The notes under the pieces: generated by a model
What the model was told of the DNA's origin: nothing
What the model saw: the letters and a program-made list of their open reading frames with translations, nothing else
Databases searched by the model: none
Shown: positions 19,785 through 29,492 of the stretch, one piece after another
Position numbering within the stretch: position 1 is the stretch's first letter
Layout: each line of letters begins with the position of its first letter
Source: Candidatus Latescibacterota bacterium
GTDB lineage: Bacteria; JAAXHH01
DNA length: 64,000 nt
Reading direction: 5' to 3'
NCBI GenBank assembly: GCA_022823465.1
Contig: JAJEHX010000006.1
Span: forward strand, 19,270 to 83,269
Made by a program: the position numbers and the translations under genes

Positions 19785-20591
19785 ATGAAAGGGCCCCGAC
19801 TGCCCTACCGATACGACCACTACACCTGGGTCGAACTGAAGGAGAAGGTCGAGGATCAGCCGGCCGTCATCCTGCCCGTCGGGTCAACCGAGGACCACGG
19901 CTACCACATGCCCCTGGACGTGGACACCTTCCTGGTGAGCAGCGTGTGCGAAGGCGCCGCGAAGCTCATCCCCGACGAGGTGCTCATCCTGCCGGCCCTG
20001 CCCTACGGCTTCGAGGACCACCACATGGACTTCCCCGGGACGATCACCGTGCGGGACGACCACCTGCAGGACTTCGTGGTGGACATCACCCGGAGCGTGG
20101 CCCACCACGGATTCAACAAGATCCTCATCGTCAACGGCCACGGCTCCAACGCCACCATCCTGGAGACGGCGTCGCGGCGAACGGTCATCGAGACCGACGC
20201 CCACTGCGGGACCCTCAACTGGTGGAGCGTGGCCCAGTCCAAACTCTGGGAGATCGGCGACTCCGAGCTTCAGTCCCACGCCGACGAGATCGAGACCTCG
20301 GTCTACCGCTACCTCAACGACGACGCGATCCAGATGGACAAGGCGGTGCGGGAGGTGAAGATCCCCGTTTCGAAGTACTACTGGCGCGGCTGGATCCGCG
20401 GTAAGGGCGCTTCGCCCCTGCGCATGATGGACCAGTGGTCCCGGATCTCCGATTCCGGCGTCATCGGCGACGCCACCGTCGCCACCGTGGAGAAGGGCGA
20501 GGCACTCTACCGCGCGGCCTCGGAGGAACTGGCCGGCCTGATCCGGGAGTTCCGCGCACTGCCCATCGAACCCCGGGTGGACCGGCACTAA
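19785..20591 (+). CDS. Creatininase family protein
   Basis: WVELKEKVEDQPAVILPVGSTEDHGYHMPLDVDTFLV..., YGFEDHHMDFPGT, IVNGHGSN. Confidence 0.92.
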   Translation: MKGPRLPYRYDHYTWVELKEKVEDQPAVILPVGSTEDHGYHMPLDVDTFLVSSVCEGAAKLIPDEVLILPALPYGFEDHHMDFPGTITVRDDHLQDFVVDITRSVAHHGFNKILIVNGHGSNATILETASRRTVIETDAHCGTLNWWSVAQSKLWEIGDSELQSHADEIETSVYRYLNDDAIQMDKAVREVKIPVSKYYWRGWIRGKGASPLRMMDQWSRISDSGVIGDATVATVEKGEALYRAASEELAGLIREFRALPIEPRVDRH

Positions 20592-20691
20592 CGCATTGCC
20601 GTCGAGTTCGGGACGAGGAGACGACACCGACACCACCTCACGGGACCGCGGGCAGACGTAGCCGAACCAGTGCCTCACGGAAAACCTGCTC

Positions 20692-22728
20692 ATGAACGGC
20701 GAGATATTCAAAAACATCCGATCCAGTCGCATCATCCGCCGGGTGTTGAAATGGCTGACCCCCGACACCTGGATGAAGCGCTGCGCCTATGCCGGGCTGA
20801 TCATGACGGTGGCCTCCTTGCTGGTCCTGGACTCCTGGCAAGGCGTGATCTCCTGGCTCGTCGTGCCGGCGATCGTCCTGCTGACCGCCAGCATCTTCTA
20901 TTACGCCTGGAAGACGTTCTCCTGGCTCCGGAACCGGCTGCTTTGGAAGGTCCGGAACCGCATTCTCGTGTCGTTCATTTTCGTCGGCCTCGCCCCACTC
21001 TGCATCGCTTCTCTGGTCAGCCTGCTCATCGGGTGGCTGTGGATCGGAACCCTGGGCACCAATCTGGTCGCCCGCCATATCGAAGAGACGGCCAACCGGG
21101 TCGATCACCTGTCGCTCGAAATTCAACTGGCCCTTGTGAATACGGCCACGGACGACAACCTGCCCTTCGCCAGGATAGTGGACGAGATCGTACGGGACAA
21201 TCCGGACCTGTCGGGCCTGTCGATCAGCATATTCGAGGACGGCCGACCGGTGCACGGGACTCCGCCTTTCGACACACCGGGTCCGCTCCCTGACTGGTTG
21301 TCCCGGGAAGGCCATTTCGCCAACGTAGTATACGACAGCCTGTCCGATGCCCCTTCCACGCTGTCCTTTCGCGCCGGCGACGCGATCGAGTTCCGCGGAA
21401 GGAACCTGTACGTCCTCGCCTACATGCCCCTGGGAGAGGCCTACCGGACGAAGATATGGGAGGACTTCGGCGCGCAGGTCTCCTTTCGGGCCGGACCTTT
21501 TGATTTTGAGGAGGTCACCTTCTATGAACCTCCTCCTTCGGAAGTGGAACGGGGCCGGTTGCCGCTCTGTGGCGAACTTCACGTGCCGTGGCCCGCTTAT
21601 TTCGCCGTCAAGTCCTGGAATGAAGGCGCTAACAACATGGCGATGCTCGGCCTGGACCTCGATCCGATCCACATATTCGAAGCCACTGTCAGTGCAGACA
21701 TGCTGCTGTCCGGTTTTCCTCAACTGTTTTACATAGTCATCACCTTATGCATGATATTTGTCTGCTTCGAACTGGTGTCCTTCATGATCGGACTGCTCGT
21801 TTCGCGACGGATTACCACGGCCGTACGCGGACTGTACGAGGGGACCGAGGCCATTCGCTCCGGCAGGACGAACTTTCGCGTGGAAGAGAAAACACGGGAC
21901 CAACTTGGCGAACTCAGCCGCTCCTTCAATACCATGGCGCAGAGCATTCAGGTCCTGATGAATGAGGAAAGAGAAAAGGAGCGTATCGAAACGGAACTGT
22001 CCATGGCGCGGGACGTGCAGGCCCGTTTCATACCCGGCGCACCGCCGCAACCGGGTCCTCTCGAACTGGCCGGAGCATGGATACCCGCCCGGACGGTAAG
22101 CGGCGACTATTATGATTTCATCCAACACCAGAACCGAATGCTGGATATCGTGGTCGGCGATATCTCGGGCAAGGGCATCTCGGCCGCGCTCACGATGGCC
22201 GGCCTGCAGGCGTCCCTGCGTTCCCAGGCGCTGGACCCTGCGCTGGAAGGAAGCCCGGACCGGCTGTCGAGACTGATGGACCGTCTCAACGCCTACTTGT
22301 GCCACAGTACGGCGCCGGAACGATTCGCCACGCTTTTCATCTGCACTTTCCACATGGAAACGTCCCGTTTGAATTACTGCTGCGCCGGGCACAATCCGCC
22401 CCTGCTCCTTCGCGAAGGCAGCGATGAGGTCACCCTGCTCGAACGCGGCGGGTGCCCGATCGGGTTGTTTCCGGAAGTGGAATTCGAAGAAGGCTCCGTC
22501 CGCGTCGATCCGGGAGATCTCTTCGCGGTCTATACCGACGGCATTACGGATGCGCTCAACACGAAGGATGAAGATTTCGGGGAAGCGCGCCTCCTGCAGG
22601 TCATATCCCAAAACCGCGACCGGCCCAGCGAGGATATCCTGGACCGGATCCTCGCCTCCGTACACGACTTCTCCCTGGGTGCGGAACAGTTCGACGATCA
22701 GACCGCCGTAGTCGGCCGCGTACGCTAA
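20692..22728 (+). CDS. SpoIIE/PP2C family serine phosphatase with N-terminal TM sensor and HAMP
   Basis: TM segments, HAMP (RRITTAVRGLYEGTEAIRSGRTNFRVEEKTRDQLGELSRSFNTMAQ), SGDYYDFI, VGDISGKGISAALTMAGLQ, YTDGITDALN. Confidence 0.92.
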   Translation: MNGEIFKNIRSSRIIRRVLKWLTPDTWMKRCAYAGLIMTVASLLVLDSWQGVISWLVVPAIVLLTASIFYYAWKTFSWLRNRLLWKVRNRILVSFIFVGLAPLCIASLVSLLIGWLWIGTLGTNLVARHIEETANRVDHLSLEIQLALVNTATDDNLPFARIVDEIVRDNPDLSGLSISIFEDGRPVHGTPPFDTPGPLPDWLSREGHFANVVYDSLSDAPSTLSFRAGDAIEFRGRNLYVLAYMPLGEAYRTKIWEDFGAQVSFRAGPFDFEEVTFYEPPPSEVERGRLPLCGELHVPWPAYFAVKSWNEGANNMAMLGLDLDPIHIFEATVSADMLLSGFPQLFYIVITLCMIFVCFELVSFMIGLLVSRRITTAVRGLYEGTEAIRSGRTNFRVEEKTRDQLGELSRSFNTMAQSIQVLMNEEREKERIETELSMARDVQARFIPGAPPQPGPLELAGAWIPARTVSGDYYDFIQHQNRMLDIVVGDISGKGISAALTMAGLQASLRSQALDPALEGSPDRLSRLMDRLNAYLCHSTAPERFATLFICTFHMETSRLNYCCAGHNPPLLLREGSDEVTLLERGGCPIGLFPEVEFEEGSVRVDPGDLFAVYTDGITDALNTKDEDFGEARLLQVISQNRDRPSEDILDRILASVHDFSLGAEQFDDQTAVVGRVR

Positions 22729-22809
22729 AGCGTGTCGCCGACCCGGATCAAAGGACCCGGCCTTCCGCGCCGGCGCGCAGCCGCCAACGTGCCATACCGC
22801 ACGGTCCGC

Positions 22810-25296
22810 CTACCGCGCCGGAGAGGGTGACGAAACTCCTTTTGTCGCTACACACCCCGCAACGACGTAGCAGGCCGCCGCGACCGCCGCCGTCACGGTA
22901 AAACCCCATTGCATGGCGATGATCATGGCGAGCGGTGAGGCCAGGACTGAAGCGCATCCATTGACGCCCCAGGCCCAGGGGACCAGGACGGCGGATCGCT
23001 TGCCGAATCGCTGCAGCCCGAGGGGGAAAGGCAGTCCCATGGCGAAGGCCAGGGGCGCGATGAGGACGAATGCCCCGGCGAGGCGGAACGCCAGGGGCCA
23101 CGCGCCTCCGTACAGGGCGAGGAGGATCAGGCCGGTAAACACGGGAACAGCCATCACCGCCGGCACCAGGACCAGCCTGACCAGTGAGACGCCGGGCAGG
23201 GAAGCGATACGGTTCGCCGCCAGGCTGCCCAGACCGGAGCAGAGGAGAAAGCCCCCCACGGTGGCCGCTCCGCCGATCACGGGATCGCCCAAGAGACGCT
23301 GTAGTCCGGACAGGAAGACGATTTCCAACGACAGGTAGGCCAGGCCGATGGCGAAGAAGTACGCCGCGGCGATCGACCGGTCCGGCGCGCTTCGAATGTC
23401 GGAACGAAAGGCGAAGGGGAGGAGGATCAGGACAATGCCCGCGCAAGTCACGATGACCGCGGCAGAAAGTACGAAGAGAAAGGCCAGTTCCGATCGCAAC
23501 AGCCAACCCGCTCCATAGACGTTCCTGAATTCGGGCAGGGCGCTCAGTTTGCCGAAGTTCCCGAAAAAGGGGCGGTCGTCGGTGGCGGGCTTCACGTCGA
23601 AGGGCCACGAGTTCAGGAATCGGTCGGTTTCGCCGGACACCCGCGACACAAGCGCACGCACCGCGTGGTGCAGGTAGTCGCCTTCCTCGCCCGGGGGACC
23701 CGGGAGTTCGTCGGGCCGGTTCAGTTCCCCAGCCGTAATCCCGTCGAAATACACCGGGGTCAGGTTCCGCGCCGCGCACTCGTCGCGCAGCCGCCGTATT
23801 TCGTCTGCTCTCCAGGGACGCGGCCTGACCATGGTGCAGACGCCCAGGAAGTCGCGGACTATGGCGAGATGCGCTCCGGGCCAGGCGGACCGCGCGATCC
23901 CCGCCTGTCCTAGGGCCGCGATGACCGTCGCCGCGATCTTCACGTTGTCACGGGGCGGCAACTGAATGCCACGGGAGACGTGCAGGACGCCGTCGGGAGA
24001 CAGCCGCCGCAGGCTGGACGCCACGCCTTCCACCGTCATGAGATGGTCCTGGTTCAGTCCCTCGAGGCCGCCCGCGGCCACCGACCACGACTCCATGCCC
24101 GCCAGCTGAATGAGATCGTAGCGGTCCTTCGTCCCCTCGATGAAGGCCCGCGCCTCCATGGGGTGGAGGGAGACTTCCGGGAGGTTGAACACCGCGCCGC
24201 CTTCGTTCTCGAGCGGACCTGCCAGGAGGTCCAGCAGTACCCGGTTCGACTGCACGACCTCCACCGTGGCCGCCCCGTTGCGGCGGGCGAGCCAGATGTT
24301 GCCGCCGCCCGCCTCGTCCAGCAGCAACACCCGGGGGGTTGGCGGGGCCAGCGCGTAGGGCAGAGCCATCAGCGTCCCGTCCAGGGCTTCCCCCTGATCC
24401 GCGTCGTCGATCCGCAACAGCGATCCCGCACGATGGGCGTCCACGACGATGGACGCCAGCGGGGGCGGCACGCTTTCGTCGGTGATGAAGGCCATGTCAT
24501 GAAAGGTATCGCTGCGAAATACCTCCACGACCCCGGACGGTCCCCGGGCGCCGGCCAGCCGTTCGGCCTGTCCGCCCGCGACCAGACGGTTCACGTAGGC
24601 AAGGTACTTGTCGTCATCGATACGGATGGAGGGGGAGCCGAACAGGCCCGGGAGCATACTGGCCAGCAGGCCCGCGGAAACCATTCCCGCGCTCATCGCC
24701 CGACGTTCGGGACGGATGACCGCCGCCAGGACGACCGCGCCGGTCACGTGGCCCAGCCATGCGGGTTCGACGAAGTACATGGCGATCGTCACGCCCACCG
24801 CGCCCGCCGCGCTCCCGATGAGATTCGACGCGTATACCGCGGACAGCCGTTGTCCGGCGGACATCAGCAGCAGCCCGACGACCGTGGCGCCCAGAGCGAA
24901 CGGAATGGTCAGCAGGATCCAGTAACCGGCCCACCAGGCCAGTTGCACGACGGCAAGACCGGGTACGAGGCGGCCGGACACGGGAAGCAGTTGCACCGCC
25001 TGGAACGTGACGGGGATGGAAACAGCGGTAAGCAGGGCCAGAATCGGTACGGCCCTGTGCCGGTGCCGCAGGAAGTAGCCGCGCCACAGCGAAAGGACCG
25101 TGCCGCTCATGCCGAACCCGAGGAGGGCGACGGTGATGACGAGAAAGGCGAAATGGTACCAGCTCGCGTACTGCAGCGCCCGCATCAGCGCGATCTCGAA
25201 GCCGATGACGCCGCAGGACACCAGGCCGGCGGCCCGAACGAGGTAATGCGGCGACAGACCGGCGGGCGAATCCGAAACGGCAGGCCCCGTCGTCAC
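22810..25296 (-). CDS. Polytopic membrane protein with spermidine-synthase-like domain
   Basis: Multiple TMs; LLLDEAGGGNIWLARRNGAATVEVVQSNRVLLDLL (Rossmann) and DGVLHVSRGIQLPPRDNVKIAATVIAAL; GTG 25296 overlaps upstream stop (GTGA). Confidence 0.75.
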   Translation of the reverse strand: MTTGPAVSDSPAGLSPHYLVRAAGLVSCGVIGFEIALMRALQYASWYHFAFLVITVALLGFGMSGTVLSLWRGYFLRHRHRAVPILALLTAVSIPVTFQAVQLLPVSGRLVPGLAVVQLAWWAGYWILLTIPFALGATVVGLLLMSAGQRLSAVYASNLIGSAAGAVGVTIAMYFVEPAWLGHVTGAVVLAAVIRPERRAMSAGMVSAGLLASMLPGLFGSPSIRIDDDKYLAYVNRLVAGGQAERLAGARGPSGVVEVFRSDTFHDMAFITDESVPPPLASIVVDAHRAGSLLRIDDADQGEALDGTLMALPYALAPPTPRVLLLDEAGGGNIWLARRNGAATVEVVQSNRVLLDLLAGPLENEGGAVFNLPEVSLHPMEARAFIEGTKDRYDLIQLAGMESWSVAAGGLEGLNQDHLMTVEGVASSLRRLSPDGVLHVSRGIQLPPRDNVKIAATVIAALGQAGIARSAWPGAHLAIVRDFLGVCTMVRPRPWRADEIRRLRDECAARNLTPVYFDGITAGELNRPDELPGPPGEEGDYLHHAVRALVSRVSGETDRFLNSWPFDVKPATDDRPFFGNFGKLSALPEFRNVYGAGWLLRSELAFLFVLSAAVIVTCAGIVLILLPFAFRSDIRSAPDRSIAAAYFFAIGLAYLSLEIVFLSGLQRLLGDPVIGGAATVGGFLLCSGLGSLAANRIASLPGVSLVRLVLVPAVMAVPVFTGLILLALYGGAWPLAFRLAGAFVLIAPLAFAMGLPFPLGLQRFGKRSAVLVPWAWGVNGCASVLASPLAMIIAMQWGFTVTAAVAAACYVVAGCVATKGVSSPSPAR

Positions 25297-26156
25297 TGTT
25301 CCACCCGGCCGGTCATGGGCACGAAGCGAACGGGCATGACAGTGCGGGAGACCCGCTGGCCGTCCGCGGACTTCTCGGCGACGACCAGCCGCTGCACGCC
25401 CGTCACCTCGCCGACAGGAATGACGATACGGCCGCCCGGTCGGAGTTGTGACCACAGGAGAGGCGGCAGATGACCGGCCGCGCAGGTGACTATGATGGCA
25501 TCGAAGGGACCGGCTTCGGGCCAACCGAAATATCCGTCGCCGTGACGAGTCCGCACCGTGTCATACCCTTCTTCGCTCAGCAGGCTCCGGGCCCGCTCCA
25601 GCAGGGGTTCGATGATCTCCATGGTATACACGTGGGGCGTCATGTGGGCGAGGACGGCGGCCTGGTAGCCCGATCCGGTGCCGATCTCGAGCACTTTCGA
25701 AGTCTGATCGAGTTCGAGCAATTCGGTCATGTATGCCACGATGTAGGGCTGGGAGATGGTCTGTCCGAGCCCGATTGGCAAGGGCGTATCCTCGTAGGCG
25801 ACGCGCCGTGTCTGCTCGTGAACGAAAACGTGGCGGGGCACGGTCCCCATGGCCCGAAGCACGGCGCCATCGGTGACCATGGGCGACTTCTCCAGGATCA
25901 CTTCGACCATACGCGCCCGTTCGTCTCGCCGTTCACTGGCGGAACGGGGCCGCGGCGACGACCAGGACGTGTCGGCGGCGGACGGACGACCGGGGAGCGC
26001 TGCCGGGTCTTCGCTCACCGCGGTCCAGCCGTCCGAACCGGACATCCCGCCCTCAGGCGCTGACGTCGAAGCCGACGGATCCGGCTCCGCCGCACAGGCG
26101 ATCCAGAGGAAACCGCCCATCGCAATAGGAATCAGTCGTTGGATTAAGCCGCGCAT
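25293..26156 (-). CDS. pcm: Protein-L-isoaspartate O-methyltransferase
   Basis: GLGQTISQPYIVAYMTELLEL...KVLEIGTGSGYQAAVLAHM...PFDAIIVTCAAGHLPPLLWSQLRPGGRIVIPVG; N-terminal signal/lipoprotein-like segment (GGFLWIACAAEPD). Confidence 0.94.
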   Translation of the reverse strand: MRGLIQRLIPIAMGGFLWIACAAEPDPSASTSAPEGGMSGSDGWTAVSEDPAALPGRPSAADTSWSSPRPRSASERRDERARMVEVILEKSPMVTDGAVLRAMGTVPRHVFVHEQTRRVAYEDTPLPIGLGQTISQPYIVAYMTELLELDQTSKVLEIGTGSGYQAAVLAHMTPHVYTMEIIEPLLERARSLLSEEGYDTVRTRHGDGYFGWPEAGPFDAIIVTCAAGHLPPLLWSQLRPGGRIVIPVGEVTGVQRLVVAEKSADGQRVSRTVMPVRFVPMTGRVEQ

Positions 26157-26237
26157 GATCCCTCATCATCCGTTCAGATATCCGGGCAGGACCAGTCGTC
26201 CGGGCCGTGCCGAAGGTTTCACGATTGCCCCGGCGGA

Positions 26238-26315
26238 ACGGGCCGCATCACGCAGTCTGCGCCGGCCGCATCGCCCCTCCCGCACGGGCCGCATCACGCA
26301 GTCTGCGCCGGCCGC
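26238..26315. repeat. 32-bp direct repeat (period 46) spanning the stop codon of the adjacent minus-strand gene
   Basis: acgggccgcatcacgcagtctgcgccggccgc at 26238-26269 and 26284-26315; encodes ...PAQTA-stop of the epimerase. Confidence 0.9.
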
Positions 26316-27016
26316 CTGAAGAACCGCTGGGGATTGGTCCGGGGTTCGTAGCCGAGGATGCGCCGGGCCTTGTCGATGGTGTACTTGCCCTGCTGCAGGT
26401 AGCTGCCCATGTTGAAGGCTTGGAAATAGTCCGGCACTTCGTCGATTTCCAGGGCCAGGCGGCAGGCCTCCACCAGGTCGTCGTAGACAATGGTGAAGGG
26501 TGGGTGATCCGTGTTCTTCACCGCCTTCTCGGGCATGGGCCCCAGTCCGTTGAACTGGTAGCACACGGTATGTATCCGGTATTTGCGCGCGTAGATCTTG
26601 CAGATTTCCATGGCCAGATGCTTGGTCAGCATGTAGTAGGCCGTGCCCGGGGCCTGGGGCACGTCGCCGATGTCATGGTCGTGGAAGTAGCCCGGAATGA
26701 TGATCTCCGGTCCGGTGTGGAGGATCTTCGTAATGCCGAGCTCCGCCGCCGCCTTCATCACGTGCCAGGCGCCCCGGACGGAAACGGCGAAACTCGCCAC
26801 CGGATCCTGCCGGACGACGGTCCAGTTCATGATGGCGTCCATGTCACGGGCCGCTTCAAGCACCTGCCCGTAGTCGCCCATGTCCACGTGTATCGTGGGC
26901 TTACCGCCGGGATGGGGACGTATGTCGGCCAGACGCAGGTTGTAGTGCCGCTCCAGGCCGGGGATGATGTGAGGCGCGATGTTGCCGGAAGCGCCCAGGA
27001 GGAGGACGTTTTTCAT
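26294..27016 (-). CDS. NAD-dependent epimerase/dehydratase (extended SDR)
   Basis: MKNVLLLGASGNIAPHIIPGLERHYNLRLADIRPH..., AYYMLTKHLAMEICKIYA. Confidence 0.87.
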   Translation of the reverse strand: MKNVLLLGASGNIAPHIIPGLERHYNLRLADIRPHPGGKPTIHVDMGDYGQVLEAARDMDAIMNWTVVRQDPVASFAVSVRGAWHVMKAAAELGITKILHTGPEIIIPGYFHDHDIGDVPQAPGTAYYMLTKHLAMEICKIYARKYRIHTVCYQFNGLGPMPEKAVKNTDHPPFTIVYDDLVEACRLALEIDEVPDYFQAFNMGSYLQQGKYTIDKARRILGYEPRTNPQRFFRRPAQTA

Positions 27017-27033
27017 GGCTTTACTCCTTCTGT

Positions 27034-28329
27034 TCAGTCCATTTTCGCGATCACGTCCCGCAGCACCTCTTCCATCGACTGCAGGAGCCGGTCGATGTGG
27101 TCGTCCGTGTGCGCGAGGGACAGGTATATCTTCTCGTAGGGACTGACGAAGAGCCCCCGCTTGATCAACTCTACGCCGAAAACATAAGCCTTGTGCTTGT
27201 CGGCGCGGAACATGGACCCGTAGTCGACGATCTCCCGGTCGCTCGTGAACAGTACCTGGAGCACCGGGCCTTCACCGCCGACGAGCAGGGGTACCGACAG
27301 GCGCCTGCCCATGGCCGTGACCTCCCGCGTGATCCGGTCGCCCATGGCGAAGAGCCGTTCGTACGTGCCCGGCCGTTCCAGCACGTCGAGGACGGCCAGG
27401 CCGGCGGCCGCGCCCACGGGATAGCCGTTGAAGGTACCGGAAGCGATGATCCGCTTCGGATCGTCCGCCGGACGCCATCCGTTCATGACGTCCATCACGT
27501 CCTCCCGGCCGCAGATCGCGGCCATGGGATAGCCGCCGCTGATGGTCTTCCCGTAGACGGCCAGGTCCGGGATCACGCCGTAGCGCTCCTGGGCGCCGCC
27601 CCAGGCCATGCGGAAGCCCGTGACGATCTCGTCGAAGATGAGGACGATGCCGTGCCGCGTGGCCAGTTCGCGCATCGCCGCAAAGAATCCCGGACGGGGC
27701 AGAATGCACCGCTGGAGGGGTTCGATTACCATTGCCGCGATCTCGCCGCGGTGTCGTTCCACGACCTCGGCCGCCCGTTCCACGTCGTTGAAGGGCGTGG
27801 CGAGCACGTCGCCCGACCAGCTTCGGGGAATGCCGCCTCCGTCCGGAGACGTGGCCGGGTAGGTGCCAGGCTTCAGCGTCCTGCCTCCGTGCAACGCCGA
27901 ATCGCTCACGCCGTGCCAGCCCCCCTCGAAACGGAGGTAGCGGTCGCGCCCGGTGTAAGCCCGGGCGGCCCTGAGGGCGAACTGGATCGATTCGGAACCG
28001 GTGACTACCAGACGTATCTTCTCTCCGCAGGGAGCGGCCTCGATCACGCGTTCGGCCAGGCGGATGGACGGTTCGTTGAGGGCCATGAACGTCGTTCCAC
28101 GGCTGATCTGGCGGGTGACCGCCTCGACGACGTCCGGATGGCCGTGCCCCAGGATCATCGGACCGGAGCCCAGCAGGAAGTCGATGTACGACCTGCCCGC
28201 CGTATCGTATAAGGCCGCGCCTTCCCCGTGGGACACCACGAGGTTGGCTTCCGGCGGGAGGCGGAATTCTCCGTTCGATCCGCCGACAAAAACCCGTTCC
28301 GCTCTTTCAAGCAATGCCGTATGCGTCAT
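27034..28329 (-). CDS. Class III aminotransferase (glutamate-1-semialdehyde aminomutase-like)
   Basis: GSGPMILGHGHPDVVEAV, VTGSESIQFALRAARAYTGRDRYLRFEGGWHG, LIFDEIVTGFRMAWGGAQE, VYGKTISGGYPMAAICGR. Confidence 0.92.
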   Translation of the reverse strand: MTHTALLERAERVFVGGSNGEFRLPPEANLVVSHGEGAALYDTAGRSYIDFLLGSGPMILGHGHPDVVEAVTRQISRGTTFMALNEPSIRLAERVIEAAPCGEKIRLVVTGSESIQFALRAARAYTGRDRYLRFEGGWHGVSDSALHGGRTLKPGTYPATSPDGGGIPRSWSGDVLATPFNDVERAAEVVERHRGEIAAMVIEPLQRCILPRPGFFAAMRELATRHGIVLIFDEIVTGFRMAWGGAQERYGVIPDLAVYGKTISGGYPMAAICGREDVMDVMNGWRPADDPKRIIASGTFNGYPVGAAAGLAVLDVLERPGTYERLFAMGDRITREVTAMGRRLSVPLLVGGEGPVLQVLFTSDREIVDYGSMFRADKHKAYVFGVELIKRGLFVSPYEKIYLSLAHTDDHIDRLLQSMEEVLRDVIAKMD

Positions 28330-28421
28330 GTGATTCCTTACATTCCGAAAATCGTGTTACCCTTTCGGCATCCAACCGGCGCCTGCTCGAAACCTTCCGT
28401 CGAGCCGGATACCCGTATTGG

Positions 28422-29447
28422 CTATAGACCGTCCGCCAGAATGCCCTCCAGCGCCGACAGGAAGGCCTGGTTGGCCTCCGGGAGACCGATGCTGACCCGG
28501 ATGCCATGCGTCAGGCCGAAACGGCTGCCCGATCCCACGAGAATGCCCCGGTCGGCCATGCGCGCCGCAAGATCATCGGCAGGGACCGGCGTACGGAAGA
28601 GAATGAAGTTGCCCTCACTCGGCCAATAGGTGAGTTTCAGCCGATCAAAGGCGGCGTAGAGCCGCTTCTTGCCCCGCTCCGCCAGCGCCACGGACTGCGC
28701 TACGTGGTCCTGGTCGCCGATCGCCGCGAGGGCAGCCTCCATCTCGAGCGAACCCAGGTGAAAAGTCCTGCGGAGTCTCGCCAGGCGTTCGATGATATCG
28801 GGTCGGGATATGGCCACGCCCACGCGAAGCCCCGCCAGTCCATAGACCTTCGAGAAGGAGTGCAGCACGATCACGTTCCGCCCGGAGGCGGCATCGGCAA
28901 GCGAGTCCGGATAGTCCGGATGGGTCACGAAGTGGTGGTACACCTCGTCGGACACCACAGTCACGTCGCGAGGCAGGCTCGCATGGAGCATTGCCATTTC
29001 GTCCCGGGTGACGATGGAGCCCGTCGGGTTGTTGGGGTTGCCCAGATACACCAGACGCGTCCTGGCTGTCACGGCCCCCATGGCCGCTTCGACCCTGAGG
29101 CTGAAATCCTCGCTATCAAGAGGAACGTCGACAACCTTTGCACCCTGCCATTCCGCCGTCCGGGCGTATACGTGAAAGGTCGGTCCGCATACGATGACCT
29201 CGTCGCCGGGCTCAAGGAAAACCCGTGCGATGAGGTCCAGGGCCTCGGAACCGCTGTAGGTCGTGAAGATATGCCGGTCCGTCAGACCCCGGCCGTAGAA
29301 TTCCGCGAGACGGTTTCTCACCGCTTCATCGTCCCTGGGCGGGTACAGGCTGAGTCCGGCCAGGCGCGCCTTTATCCGGTCCGTCACCTCCGGAGAGGGG
29401 CCGAGGGGATTTTCGTTGTAGTGCAGGCGGTAAGGCGTATTCGACAT
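28422..29447 (-). CDS. hisC: Histidinol-phosphate aminotransferase family
   Basis: RLHYNENPLGPSPEV, VYLGNPNNPTGSIV, VLHSFSKVYGLAGLRVGVAI. Confidence 0.87.
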   Translation of the reverse strand: MSNTPYRLHYNENPLGPSPEVTDRIKARLAGLSLYPPRDDEAVRNRLAEFYGRGLTDRHIFTTYSGSEALDLIARVFLEPGDEVIVCGPTFHVYARTAEWQGAKVVDVPLDSEDFSLRVEAAMGAVTARTRLVYLGNPNNPTGSIVTRDEMAMLHASLPRDVTVVSDEVYHHFVTHPDYPDSLADAASGRNVIVLHSFSKVYGLAGLRVGVAISRPDIIERLARLRRTFHLGSLEMEAALAAIGDQDHVAQSVALAERGKKRLYAAFDRLKLTYWPSEGNFILFRTPVPADDLAARMADRGILVGSGSRFGLTHGIRVSIGLPEANQAFLSALEGILADGL

Positions 29448-29492
29448 GATCGACCGGGAAAGTGATCTTCGCGTTGCAGCGGCCACGACCGG

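Noticed and set aside
20692-22728. SpoIIE phosphatase as part of a partner-switching system
   Set aside because: No anti-sigma kinase, STAS or sigma factor genes nearby; treated as a standalone sensor phosphatase.
23980-25473. 497-aa plus-strand ORF
   Set aside because: Antisense to the spermidine-synthase-like protein; Arg/Gly/His-rich artefact composition.
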